64,000 nucleotides of DNA from Rathayibacter sp. SW19 (lineage in GTDB: Bacteria; Actinomycetota; Actinomycetes; Actinomycetales; Microbacteriaceae): NCBI RefSeq assembly GCF_030866825.1, contig NZ_CP133020.1, positions 3,410,001 to 3,474,000 on the forward strand. Direction: 5' to 3'. Under the pieces are notes generated by a model, which was not told the origin of the DNA, ran no database searches, and saw only the letters and a program-made list of their open reading frames with translations. Shown piece after piece: positions 8,994 to 17,376 of this stretch. The translations under genes and the position numbers were made by a program. Numbering within the stretch: position 1 is the stretch's first letter; the number at the start of each line of letters is the position of its first letter.

Positions 8994-9449
8994 CTACAGT
9001 TCGCGCCCGTAGAAGTACTGAACCGCGCCGCTCCCGACCTCTCGATTCGTGAAGCCTACGCTTTCGTAGAGTTTGCGGGCGGCGACATCTGCCTCACTCG
9101 TACCAAGATCCATCCAGACCGCGCCTCGCGCACGAGCCTGCTCGATTGCAGCATCCATCAGCGCTCGGCCTAACCCGTGCCCCCGCTGGCGCGGCACGAC
9201 GTAGAGCTCCGCCAGTTGACTCTCCGCTCCTGCAGCCCAGATCGCCTGCCGAAAGCGCAGCACGGCGAGTCCGTCGGGGCCGTTCCCGACAAGCAACACG
9301 ACGGTTTCGCCACTGTCGATGAGCGCTTTCATGCGCGCCGACAACTCACCGCGCTCGGGGACGACATCGTCGAATTCCGCATTGAAGTCGCGCAGCAGCC
9401 TGGCCACATCGTTCGCATCGGCGCCGAAAGCGCGTCGCACCGTCGTCAT
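8994..9449 (-). CDS. GNAT family N-acetyltransferase
   Basis: A 151-residue GNAT protein using acetyl-CoA; the substrate is unknown. The acetyl-CoA-binding motif A reads LYVVPRQRGHGLGRALMDAAIEQA (the R/Q-x-x-G-x-G/A pattern), and the C-terminal KLYESVGFTNRE is the usual motif B. It is a complete small GNAT and convergent with the preceding membrane protein gene. Nothing in the context suggests toxin function. Confidence 0.85.
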   Translation of the reverse strand: MTTVRRAFGADANDVARLLRDFNAEFDDVVPERGELSARMKALIDSGETVVLLVGNGPDGLAVLRFRQAIWAAGAESQLAELYVVPRQRGHGLGRALMDAAIEQARARGAVWMDLGTSEADVAARKLYESVGFTNREVGSGAVQYFYGREL

Positions 9450-9630
9450 GGTTTCAACGCTATGCCACGCAACGCGTCCGCGGAGCGATGTTTATGCCGC
9501 TGCCCGGCCGACGACGGTGCATGGCCGACGACGGTGCACGGAGATAAGGTCTTGCTCGTGTCAAGATGTCCGCGTGGGTCTTGTGCAGCTGGGCGCCGAC
9601 ATCCCTGCCACTTCCAGTTTAAGTCCGGGT

Positions 9631-9653
9631 GGGGGCCTTGCGGCAAGCCCCCC
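9631..9653. promoter_or_regulatory. Rifamycin-associated-element-like inverted repeat
   Basis: The core GGGGCCTTGCGGCAAGCCCC (9632-9651) is an imperfect inverted repeat about 80 bp upstream of the Rox-like gene. I recall the published rifamycin-associated element (RAE) as an inverted repeat of about 19 bp built on GGGGCTTGC...GCAAGGCCC; read from the other strand this site matches it almost exactly. RAEs precede rifamycin-inactivating genes in actinobacteria and drive rifamycin induction. A CAGAAT hexamer at 9663 could serve as -10. Confidence 0.7.
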
Positions 9654-9731
9654 AACGTCTGTCAGAATCGCAGGTCTGGTTCGAAAATTACTACCTGAGG
9701 CACAACGCAAGAACTGCATGAGGAGCCACAC

Positions 9732-11336
9732 ATGACCGAATACCCCGTGGTGATCGTCGGCGGCGGGCCGACCGGCATGATGCTGGCGGCCGAACTCAAA
9801 CTGGCCGGAATTGACGCCCCGATCATCGAGCTACGCACAAGCCAAGAGCGTGCTGGGTCGCGCGCCGGCGGTCTGCACGCCCGCACGATCGAGGTCTTCG
9901 ACCAGCGCGGCATCGCCGAGCGGATGCTGTCAGCCGGCACCATCGCGCAGGTCGCCGCATTCAATTCGGTGCGACTGGACATCAGCGACTTCCCGACGCC
10001 GCACCCTTACGGCCTGGGGCTGTGGCAGAAGCTCACCGAGCAGATCATGGCCGACTGGCTCGACGAACTCGGCGTGAAGATCGAGCCCGGTCACGAGGTC
10101 GTCGGGGTGGTGCAGGATGACGCGGGGGTGAGCATCCGCCTGGCTGATGGGGAGCAGCTGCGAGCGCAGTATCTCGTCGGCTGCGACGGAGGGCGCAGTC
10201 TCGTGCGCAAGAGCGCGGGCATCGAGTTCGGCGGGTCGGCTGCGTCTGTCAGCAACCTGCTCGCCGAGGTCGAGTTCGAGGTCGAGTTCGACCAGACTGG
10301 GCCCGCCGAGCCGGACACGGGCGGCGGCCCCGAGTGGGGGTTGCGTCGTGACGAGTTCGGCATCCACGCGTTGAGCCCGATCGACGACGGCAAGCGAATG
10401 AGTGTCTTGGTCACCGAGCGGCAGCTTCACACGTCACGAGAACCGGGTCTCGAGGAGTTGCGCGAGGCGATGGTCGAGGTTTGGGGCAGCGATTTCGGTG
10501 CGCGCAACCCTGTCTGGATTTCTCGGTTCACCGACGCGGCGCGCCAGGCGAAGACCTACCGCGCCGGTCGCATTTTGCTCGCGGGCGATGCGGCGCACAT
10601 CCACTATCCGGTTGGCGGGCAGGGTCTGAACCTCGGCGTGCAGGATGCCGTCAACCTCGGCTGGAAGCTCGCGCAGGTGGTGAAAGGAGTCTCGCCCGAC
10701 AGTCTGCTTGACAGCTATCAGGCTGAGCGGCATCCGATCGCTGCGGGTGTGCTGCGCGACACGATGGCGCAGGTCGCGCTTCGCCGCACCGACGACCGGA
10801 CGAAGGCCGTCGCCGACGTCATCAGCGAGCTGCTGGCGCTGGATGAACCGCGTCGCGTGTTCGCCGGGCGGATGTCCGGGCTCGGCATCCACTACGACCT
10901 TGGGGTGGAGGACGGTTCGGGCTACGGCGTGGGCGACGCAGGCGACGCGGCGAGCGAAGCATCCGGCGACGAGGCCGACGCTGCGGCGCACCCCCTCATC
11001 GGCCGACGGATGCCCGACCTCGCCCTTCTCACCGCCGATGGCCATCGACGCGTGTTCGAGTTGCTTCGCAACGCGAGGCCGCTCCTGCTCAACTTCGGCG
11101 AACCCCACAGCCTCGATCGCGACCTCAAGCCATGGGCGGATCGAGTGCGCCTGCTCGATGTGGACTACGACGGCGAATGGGAGCTCCCCGTGCTCGGTGC
11201 GGTCACGGCACCGTCTGCGGTTCTGATTCGCCCAGACGGCTATGTGTGCTGGGTGGGCGCGCGGCTTTCAGGGAACGCCGGGGCGCCAAGCGGTTTGGAA
11301 GCGGCGCTCACAAAGTGGTTTGGGTCACCCACGTAG
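9732..11336 (+). CDS. rox: Rifampicin monooxygenase (Rox/RIFMO-like, FAD-dependent)
   Basis: A 534-residue class A flavoprotein monooxygenase. Residues 5-14 form the FAD-binding VVIVGGGPTG Rossmann motif, YLVGCDGGRSLVRK is the DG motif, and GRILLAGDAAHIHYPVGGQGLNLGVQDAVNLGWKL is the GD motif with the signature of aromatic hydroxylases. Overall order and the C-terminal thioredoxin-like region (LLLNFGEPHSLDRD... AVLIRPDGYVCWVG) match actinobacterial rifampicin monooxygenases, which linearise and inactivate rifamycins with NADPH and O2. The upstream RAE-like palindrome independently supports that role. A short acidic/Ala-rich insert (residues about 400-420) is unusual. Other aromatic hydroxylases are the alternative. 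Confidence 0.75.
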   Translation: MTEYPVVIVGGGPTGMMLAAELKLAGIDAPIIELRTSQERAGSRAGGLHARTIEVFDQRGIAERMLSAGTIAQVAAFNSVRLDISDFPTPHPYGLGLWQKLTEQIMADWLDELGVKIEPGHEVVGVVQDDAGVSIRLADGEQLRAQYLVGCDGGRSLVRKSAGIEFGGSAASVSNLLAEVEFEVEFDQTGPAEPDTGGGPEWGLRRDEFGIHALSPIDDGKRMSVLVTERQLHTSREPGLEELREAMVEVWGSDFGARNPVWISRFTDAARQAKTYRAGRILLAGDAAHIHYPVGGQGLNLGVQDAVNLGWKLAQVVKGVSPDSLLDSYQAERHPIAAGVLRDTMAQVALRRTDDRTKAVADVISELLALDEPRRVFAGRMSGLGIHYDLGVEDGSGYGVGDAGDAASEASGDEADAAAHPLIGRRMPDLALLTADGHRRVFELLRNARPLLLNFGEPHSLDRDLKPWADRVRLLDVDYDGEWELPVLGAVTAPSAVLIRPDGYVCWVGARLSGNAGAPSGLEAALTKWFGSPT

Positions 11337-11401
11337 TTTGGCAAATCCTCGTCTTGGTGAGCTGCTCGCTCCCACACCTTTGGGCACGTCACGGCATCCC
11401 G

Positions 11402-12100
11402 TCACGTGAGGGTTGGCCGGCCTCGATGGGCGCGAGCTGGGTCGACCGCAAGCTGAATGGCATCGCCCCATTCTCGACGCAGGCGGTCGAGAAATCGCCG
11501 ATCCGTTTTGTTCGCGCCGCTCTTTTCAGCGATGAATCGGAATGCGGTCTCGACGTATCCCGGCAGGACGTCCAACGGTCCTGCCGTGGCGGCCGCGAGA
11601 ATGGCGCAGGCGCCACTCGGGTCAACCCCGCGCTTCAGCAAGCGAAGAAGCTCACCCGCGTCTTTGCCGCCCTTTTCGCTATCGGGCCGATCGAGAAGTG
11701 CGGCCATCTTGGTGATGGTGTGGGCCTCAATCGTGAGCAGCTTCCACCCCTTGTGCGACCCAGACTCGACGTGTTCGGCGAGTACCTCAACGCGAAGACG
11801 AAGCTTATTGCCGAGCTGCGACTCGTACGGCAGATAGATGTCGACATGGACCCCATCGACAAGCCCTCGCCATTTGCGACCTTGATGGTGATCGCTTTTG
11901 CTGAGATCCGACACTCGCGCCTCGATCTTGCCTCGCACCTCATCGGAGAAGATGATGAGGTCGATGTCTTTGCTGATCTCACCACCCACGAGCTCGAACG
12001 TGGCCCACCCGCCGATCAGAATCGACGGATCAAGTTCATGGCCAAGATGATCGATCAGCTCATGTAGATGGCCCTCCTCATCCAGCGGAATGCTAGGCAA
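11402..12100 (-). CDS. Nucleotidyltransferase of an AbiE-like pair
   Basis: A nucleotidyltransferase of about 232 residues with the AbiEii-like pattern: ILIGGWATFELVGG followed by SKDIDLIIFSDEV, i.e. the GG..A and D-x-D-L metal-binding motifs of the polymerase-beta fold. AbiEii toxins are GTP/NTP-dependent and nucleotidylate tRNA; I only infer this here. A longer frame extends to 12259, but a TTG at 12100 preceded by GGAG gives the family-like start and overlaps the upstream gene by 8 nt. The partner upstream looks like the cognate regulator/antitoxin. Confidence 0.65.
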   Translation of the reverse strand: MPSIPLDEEGHLHELIDHLGHELDPSILIGGWATFELVGGEISKDIDLIIFSDEVRGKIEARVSDLSKSDHHQGRKWRGLVDGVHVDIYLPYESQLGNKLRLRVEVLAEHVESGSHKGWKLLTIEAHTITKMAALLDRPDSEKGGKDAGELLRLLKRGVDPSGACAILAAATAGPLDVLPGYVETAFRFIAEKSGANKTDRRFLDRLRREWGDAIQLAVDPARAHRGRPTLT

Positions 12101-12707
12101 TGTCTTGCTCCGCCCGCGACCAATCGTCAATGTCGAACAGCTTTCGCCAGAGTGCACGTCGAAATTCGGATGCTTGCCAGCCGGGTTGTGCAAACAAGTC
12201 AGCGTATGTCTGCGCCAGACTGGAGTATCCGTCGCGCCAGTCTGACCGGGCCACGGCATCCATCGAGACTACGCGCACATCATCGCCAGTCGGAAGTTCG
12301 CTCAGGTCCTCTTCCGCGGGCGCGTAAACAAGTCGCTGCCCCAGATCGGCAACGGTGTTCCGGCCTCCGAGATAGTGCACAGCCGCGGTCGTGCCGCCAA
12401 GTGCGTAGATTTCGAGTCCGGCAATCAGAGCTTCGGCTCCGGCTCGTGTTGTCGTCGTGAGCGTGTCCCGTCGAAGATTGCGTTCGACCGCGAGAACTGT
12501 CGTGACACGCTCAGGATCGAGCACACTGAGGCCTCCCCGACCGTAGGTCTGCATCGCGCCGATTTGCACGAGGTGACGCGTCGCCACATGCGCCGATGCG
12601 ACCGAGCATTTGGATGCGTGTGCGATATCAGCGAGGTTTGCCCAGCGGCGATCGCCACGAAGAGCCGCGTCGGCGAGGGTCCGTCGAACGATTTCGTTGA
12701 CCTTCAT
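12093..12707 (-). CDS. AbiEi-like regulator/antitoxin partner
   Basis: A 204-residue protein with an N-terminal winged-helix DNA-binding segment (MKVNEIVRRTLADAAL... ANLADIAHASKCSVASAHVATRHLVQIGAM). The C-terminal part, TYADLFAQPGWQASEFRRALWRKL, resembles the AbiEi C-terminal antitoxin domain. It precedes and overlaps the nucleotidyltransferase gene by 8 nt, which is the order of type IV AbiE systems. GTGGAG stands 6 nt before the ATG. An AT-rich upstream stretch contains a small palindrome (AGAAAT-CA-ATTTCT, about 12760), a candidate operator. Family call is inferred. Confidence 0.55.
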   Translation of the reverse strand: MKVNEIVRRTLADAALRGDRRWANLADIAHASKCSVASAHVATRHLVQIGAMQTYGRGGLSVLDPERVTTVLAVERNLRRDTLTTTTRAGAEALIAGLEIYALGGTTAAVHYLGGRNTVADLGQRLVYAPAEEDLSELPTGDDVRVVSMDAVARSDWRDGYSSLAQTYADLFAQPGWQASEFRRALWRKLFDIDDWSRAEQDIA

Positions 12708-12837
12708 ATTGACTCCACTTTTTGGTAAATACTGTAAATCAATATCTAGAGGCTACCAGAAATCAATTTCTATTGATCTGCAAATCTCACGGGCGTCACC
12801 ACCACATTCTCAGGCGAGTATGTGACGCTGGCGGTCG

Positions 12838-15180
12838 ATGGACGACTTCACACACGCCGATCGGGCGCAACAATTGCGCGGGGACATCCACCGTCTCGAA
12901 GGCGAACTGCAGCATTTGCGTGCGCAATTGGCGAATCTCGAGGCTGCGGTGCCCGCCGCTGCACAAGCTGCACAAGCCTCACAAGCCTCACAAGCCTCAC
13001 AAGCGGACACCACTGCCACGCCGGCGAACGCGGCGCGCGCCGTCGACAAAAACTCGTCCGGTGCGCAGAAGATCGCGCTCTTCCGTCGCCTGTTCGCCGG
13101 ACGCACCGACGCATATGCGAAGCGATGGACCAGCACCCGCACCGGAAAATCAGGGTGGAGTCCCGCAGTCGTTGGTGGCTTCTACACTGACGCGACGACG
13201 GACCGCGACTTACTACCGCTGACGGACGAGGTCATCGCGCAGCATCTCACGGGGTCAGTGTCCACGGGGTCACCGCTCACAGGATCATTCCGCAACGGCT
13301 CGGACTTTCATGCCGGACTGTATCCGATGCTCCCAGACGACACCTGCCAGCTACTGGTCTGTGATTTTGACGGCAGCGACTTTGACGGCAGTGACTTTGA
13401 CAGCAACGAGCCCGACGAAGGTGGATGGCGGGCAGATGCCGCCGCATAGGCCAGCGCCTGCGACCGCAGTCGAATCCCATGTGCCGTGGAAATCTCCCGT
13501 TCCGGCGCCGGCGCACACGTGTGGATCTTCTTCACCCAGCCGATCCCCGCCTCGGTCGCGCGAGCACTCGGCGCCTCGCTATTGCGGCAGGCGATATCGA
13601 CCCGCGATGAGATAAGTCTGAGCAGTTACGACCGCTTCTTTCCGTCGCAAGACCTGCTGCCCACACGCGCGCCAGGACGGTTCCGCCTCGGCAATCTCAT
13701 CGCACTGCCGCTCCAGGGTGCGTGCCGCAAACGGAACGCGACCGTCTTCGCCGACCCGACCAGCTGGCAGATTTACGATGATCAGTTCGCGTATCTTTCG
13801 ACTGTTGAGGCACTGACTCCGGCGGATGTCGAGGAGCGGGTCGGCCGCATCGGTACCATGCGCGTCGGTCCGGCGGATACGGCTGGTGCACTGACGACAC
13901 CGCCGCTGCGGCGCGGCGAATCTCGCCGTCCGCGCCTGTCTGGAACCGTCGAGTTGCGGCTCGCCGAAATGGTTTCGATCCCGACGGCGGGGTTGCCGGC
14001 ATCCGTCCTCCTTTCGCGCACGGGGCTTTCCGTTACACGTGCCGACGCGCATCCTGTCCCGCAGGCAATCAATCTCACATTCACGGGCAAACTGCGGCCC
14101 GAGCAATCCGAAGCCGTCGCGCACATGCTAGAGCACGACGCCGGGGTCATCGCAGCGGAGCCCGGGTTCGGTAAGACGGTCACTGCTTGCGCGATCATCG
14201 CAGCTCGCGGGGTCGCAACCGCAGTGCTTGTCAACCGCGCCGAACTCGCCAGTCAGTGGCGCGAGCAGTTGTCGCAACACCTCGGCATTGCTCCGGATGC
14301 CATCGGCCAACTCGGCGCGGGCCGCCGCAAGCGCAAGGGAGCAGTCGACATCGTCTTGCTGCAGAGCATCAGCCACCGCACGGCAGACCCCACCATTCTC
14401 AGCGAATATGGGCAGATCATCGTCGATGAGTGCCATTCGATCGGAGCACCCGCAACGGAAGCGGCCATCCGGCTGGTCAATGCGCGGTACTGGCTGGGGC
14501 TGACTGCGACTCCCTATCGAGCGGACAAGATGGATGGGCTGATCACCATGCAGTGCGGTCCGATCAGATTCAGCCGCATGACGTCGGGCGGCGATGCGGC
14601 CCATCGTCTCCTGGTGCACAAGACGGAGTTTCAAACGGATGAGTCGGGCATCGGCGGCGTATCGATTCAGGCGATCTACACGGAGCTCGTGGCCGATACC
14701 GCGCGCAACGCGCAGATCGTCGCCGATGTCACCGCGGCTTTCCGCGCTGGGCGCACCTGTCTGGTGCTCAGTAGTCGCGTCGATCACGTCGATGCGCTCG
14801 CACGCGCGCTGCGGGCGTCGATCGAGCCGGTTCACGTTTTGCACGGGCGCATGCCGCGCCTCGAGCGAGCGGAGACAAGAGCGGCGCTTGCCGCGGCATC
14901 CAAATCGCCGTTCGTCCTTGTTGCCATCGACAAGATCGCCGGGGAGGGGCTCGACCTGCCTGCCCTTGACACGCTCTTTCTCGCCGTGCCGATCTCGTTC
15001 AAGGGCCGTGTGGTGCAGCAACTCGGACGGGTCACTCGAGGCGGCGACGGCGCATCGGTCGTGCACGACTATCGTGACGCGCAGGTGCTGATGCTCGACC
15101 AGATGCACCTGAAACGTAGCCGAGTCATGCAGAAGCAAGGGTTCAGGGTTGATGCGCTTCCTGCTGCACCCGATGCCTGA
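12838..15180 (+). pseudogene. TOTE-type primase (AEP)-SF2 helicase interrupted by an in-frame TAG
   Basis: Reading one frame from 12838 to 15180 gives 780 codons with one stop, the TAG at 13447-13449. The primase part shows FRRLFAGRTDAYAKRW, TGKSGWSPA, LPLTDEVIAQHL, GLYPMLPDDTCQLLVCDFD (catalytic acidic residues), then after the TAG the expected CDRSRIPCAVEISRSGAGAHVWIFF with the conserved His. This is the archaeo-eukaryotic primase of TOTE conflict systems; the rest is a SF2 helicase. A 15-bp expansion (GSDFDGSDFDS) sits at the active site, and a 9-bp repeat (QAS) is in the N-terminal coiled coil. Either a decayed gene, a sequencing error (one base, TAC to TAG), or readthrough. TOTE systems are known for defence-like, often mobile operons. 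Confidence 0.75.
13486..15180 (+). CDS. SF2 helicase segment of the TOTE-like gene (downstream of the TAG)
   Basis: The 564-residue piece after the stop, from an internal start at 13486, still holds all helicase motifs: AEPGFGKTVTAC (Walker A, near residue 224), DECHSIGA (motif II near 319), LGLTATPYRADK (motif III), and VVQQLGRVTRGG (motif VI near 507). If translated alone (no good RBS is seen) it would be a helicase with half the primase fold. I regard it as part of the interrupted gene, not an independent gene. Confidence 0.5.
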   Translation: MEISRSGAGAHVWIFFTQPIPASVARALGASLLRQAISTRDEISLSSYDRFFPSQDLLPTRAPGRFRLGNLIALPLQGACRKRNATVFADPTSWQIYDDQFAYLSTVEALTPADVEERVGRIGTMRVGPADTAGALTTPPLRRGESRRPRLSGTVELRLAEMVSIPTAGLPASVLLSRTGLSVTRADAHPVPQAINLTFTGKLRPEQSEAVAHMLEHDAGVIAAEPGFGKTVTACAIIAARGVATAVLVNRAELASQWREQLSQHLGIAPDAIGQLGAGRRKRKGAVDIVLLQSISHRTADPTILSEYGQIIVDECHSIGAPATEAAIRLVNARYWLGLTATPYRADKMDGLITMQCGPIRFSRMTSGGDAAHRLLVHKTEFQTDESGIGGVSIQAIYTELVADTARNAQIVADVTAAFRAGRTCLVLSSRVDHVDALARALRASIEPVHVLHGRMPRLERAETRAALAAASKSPFVLVAIDKIAGEGLDLPALDTLFLAVPISFKGRVVQQLGRVTRGGDGASVVHDYRDAQVLMLDQMHLKRSRVMQKQGFRVDALPAAPDA

Positions 15181-15221
15181 CCGCTGGTGGGAGTGCAGTG
15201 GCGCCGCTCACGCTCTCCCCC

Positions 15222-15277
15222 GAGGTGCGGACTTCTGTCGCTCTACGCGCCGGGATACCGACAAATGTCCGCACCTC
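15222..15277. repeat. Intergenic stem-loop, family B, second copy
   Basis: Arms GAGGTGCGGAC (15222-15232) and GTCCGCACCTC (15267-15277) with further inner pairing (TGTCG with CGACA). It shares TGCGGACA...GACAAATGTCCGCACC with the copy at 8910. It overlaps the long-ORF start region of the following gene, which is one reason I place that start later, at 15337. Confidence 0.75.
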
Positions 15278-15336
15278 ACCGGGCTCGCACCAGTACCACA
15301 CCCGCAACACAACACCCCCAATGCAACAATGGCGAC

Positions 15337-16203
15337 ATGCGCTACTCGTTGCACGCGCTCGGCATCGGCCCGGGCGCCGACCCCGACGTGATCGTCGCCG
15401 TCGCCCGCGCGGCCGAACGCGCCGGGTTCGCGCGGCTCTGGGCTGGCGAACACATCGTCATGGTCGACGGGCCGGACGAACGCTACCCGTACGCACAGGA
15501 CGGTCGCATCGCCATACCGACGGATGCCGACTGGCTCGACCCGTTCGCAACGCTCGCGTTCGCGGCGGCGGCGACCACGAGCATCCGCGTGGCGACTGGG
15601 GTGCTGCTACTGGCCGAGCACAATCCGCTGATCGTGGCGAAGCAGGCGGCCAGCCTCGACCGACTCTCCCGCGGGCGGCTGGATCTGGGGATCGGCATCG
15701 GTTGGTCCCGCGCGGAGTTCGACGCACTCGGCGTGCCGTTCGCCGGCCGCGCGACCCGGATGCGCGAGTATGCCGAGGCGATGCGCGAACTGTGGAGCAC
15801 ACAGACCTCCAGCTACACCGGCGACACCGTGCGCTTCGCCGGCGTGCGCAGCTACCCGAAGCCACAGCGCGGGCGGGTGCCGCTCATCCTCGGCGGCACG
15901 AGCGATGCCGCGCTCGACCGTGTCGCCGAATATGGTGACGGATGGTACGGCTTCAACGTTGCCCTGACTGACCTCCCCGAGCGGATGCGTGTGCCCGCCT
16001 CCTGCTGCGAGCGTCGCGGTCGCGACGTACGCACGTTGGACATTGCCGTCGATGTGGGCCCGGATCCGGTCGACCCAAGCGAACTCGCGGCGCTCGGCGT
16101 GAGCGAGCGTGTGCTGGTGGCCGGGCCGCTAGCCGATGCCGGCGATGCCGAAGACTGGGTGCGGCAGCTTGCCGACACGCACGAGGTCGGGCCCATCCAG
16201 TGA
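15337..16203 (+). CDS. LLM class F420-dependent oxidoreductase
   Basis: A 288-residue luciferase-like protein. The pattern AVARAAERAGFARLWAGEH, RVATGVLLLAEHNPL and DLGIGIGWSRAEFDALGVPF is typical of the F420-dependent LLM family of actinobacteria (TIGR03619 type). It uses F420H2 to reduce an unknown substrate. A longer frame to 15187 runs through the stem-loop, so I start at ATG 15337. The C-terminus is shorter than some homologues but keeps ILGGTSDAALDRVAEYGDGW. Not linked functionally to the flanking genes. Confidence 0.8.
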   Translation: MRYSLHALGIGPGADPDVIVAVARAAERAGFARLWAGEHIVMVDGPDERYPYAQDGRIAIPTDADWLDPFATLAFAAAATTSIRVATGVLLLAEHNPLIVAKQAASLDRLSRGRLDLGIGIGWSRAEFDALGVPFAGRATRMREYAEAMRELWSTQTSSYTGDTVRFAGVRSYPKPQRGRVPLILGGTSDAALDRVAEYGDGWYGFNVALTDLPERMRVPASCCERRGRDVRTLDIAVDVGPDPVDPSELAALGVSERVLVAGPLADAGDAEDWVRQLADTHEVGPIQ

Positions 16204-16249
16204 CGACATAGGTGATGAGAGCAGAGCGCGTCACTACGGTCGTGCTGGC

Positions 16250-16296
16250 TCATTTCTGGTCCATATGGCTCATATTCTGTCCATATGGCTTACAAT
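16250..16296 (+). promoter_or_regulatory. Two 20-bp direct repeats and -10 box of a leaderless promoter
   Basis: TCATTTCTGGTCCATATGGC (16250-16269) and TCATATTCTGTCCATATGGC (16270-16289) are adjacent, each containing the palindrome CCATATGG. TACAAT follows at 16291-16296 and the ATG at 16303 comes 6 nt later, so the transcript should be leaderless. The repeats are a likely binding array for the regulator encoded downstream, which has an HTH. Confidence 0.65.
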
Positions 16297-16302
16297 TGAG
16301 TC

Positions 16303-16920
16303 ATGAATCTGTCACACCCCGCTGCCGAGCTTCTGGGGCGACCTCGCGCCTGCGTACTGCGCAGCCTGGCGCGCGTGAGCGAGGGACTCACCGGGCGACA
16401 CATCGCCCAACTCTCCGACGTGGCACACGCCACTACTCAACGAGTGCTCGCAGACCTCGAGGGTATCGGCTTGGTTGACTCCCTTCCCGCAGGCCGCTCA
16501 CGCCTGTACTCTCTCAACCGTGCGCACGTGATGTGGAAGCCGATCGAAGACATGCTCGCCGCTCCGGCCCGACTTGAGGAGGAGATTGGAGAGGCTGCGC
16601 GAAACGTGGCCGACGTGCACGCAACAGTCGCCCTGTACGGGTCCACGGCGCGTGGCGACGCCGATTCCGAAAGCGATGTCGACCTCGTCGTCGTGTGGGA
16701 CGACCGCACCGATCAGGCAGATCGTTGGCAACTCGTGGACGCGCTCACGGAACACGTCCAAAGGGCAACAGGTAATCGAGTCGAGCTTGTCGACCTCTCT
16801 GTGAAAGAACTCGAGGCCATGGTTGCCAGGAATGACCCGCTCCTCGACTCATGGCTGGCCGATGCAAGAACCGTCGCGGGCGCCGACCTTAAGCGGCTTA
16901 TTCGGGAGGCTGCGCCGTGA
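16303..16920 (+). CDS. HTH-MNT type nucleotidyltransferase
   Basis: A 205-residue fusion of an N-terminal MarR-like winged helix (residues about 1-75, GRHIAQLSDVAHATTQRVLADLEGIGLVD) and a minimal nucleotidyltransferase: VALYGSTARGDADSESDVDLVVVW has G-S-x-x-R-G and S-D-x-D-L. In MNT-HEPN systems the MNT protein modifies and silences the HEPN RNase partner; the HTH would give autoregulation through the repeats at 16250. The adjoining HEPN-like gene is cut short, so the pair is probably not functional as a toxin-antitoxin module. Confidence 0.75.
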   Translation: MNLSHPAAELLGRPRACVLRSLARVSEGLTGRHIAQLSDVAHATTQRVLADLEGIGLVDSLPAGRSRLYSLNRAHVMWKPIEDMLAAPARLEEEIGEAARNVADVHATVALYGSTARGDADSESDVDLVVVWDDRTDQADRWQLVDALTEHVQRATGNRVELVDLSVKELEAMVARNDPLLDSWLADARTVAGADLKRLIREAAP

Positions 16921-17252
16921 GTGCGCGGATGCAACGCATGTCCGCGATAGATGTTTCAACTCGCGCGACCCACGCTCGTGCTTTTCTGACGGCTGCGGAA
17001 CTGATTGAATCGCTCGGCGAGGCTGCCGGCATCGAGTCGAGAACCAACATCCTGGGTGCGCTCGCGGTTCTCGCGGGAATCGCAGCCCGGGATGGAGACC
17101 AAACTTCGCTCCTGAGCGAACACACTATTTTCGGATGCGCCGCGAGCGGCCGAACAACCCCAGGAACGTCGGGAACCGACCCTTGCTCGTCTCCCGAACG
17201 ACGCGCGCCGCCGGCGAGTACAGTCCGACCTCCTGCTTCGCCTTCTGCTTGA
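16917..17252 (+). pseudogene. Truncated HEPN-like partner of the MNT gene
   Basis: The frame begins in a 4-nt overlap with the MNT gene (GTGA) and reads STRATHARAFLTAAELIESLGEAAG... NILGALAVLAGIAARDG, which matches the N-terminal half of HEPN-like proteins paired with such nucleotidyltransferases (usual continuation: LAVHAGIAASD). After about codon 58 (17090) similarity stops and the frame runs on through antisense sequence of the next gene. The rest of the HEPN domain including the R-x4-6-H site is missing. Confidence 0.6.
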
Positions 17253-17376
17253 TGCGGCTTGGCTTCGTCCACGCCTGCACCTGCGAGATGCCCAGCGAAC
17301 GCTTGACCCGCCGTTTCGCCGCGGTCACGCCCAACACGGTCTTCATCGACGGCGCACGATACCGGAACATCTTCAT
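17125..17376 (-). CDS. Small basic conserved hypothetical protein
   Basis: An 83-residue strongly basic protein starting MKMFRYRAPSMKTVLGVTAAKRRVKRSLGIS and rich in Arg/Lys to the end. GTGAAGGG stands 6 nt before the ATG at 17376, which is a better start than the upstream ATG at 17412. I have seen proteins with this opening in other Microbacteriaceae, of unknown function; size and charge suggest nucleic-acid binding. It ends in sequence that overlaps the degraded HEPN frame on the other strand. The stretch 17377-17552 holds no recognisable gene. Confidence 0.5.
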   Translation of the reverse strand: MKMFRYRAPSMKTVLGVTAAKRRVKRSLGISQVQAWTKPSRIKQKAKQEVGLYSPAARVVRETSKGRFPTFLGLFGRSRRIRK

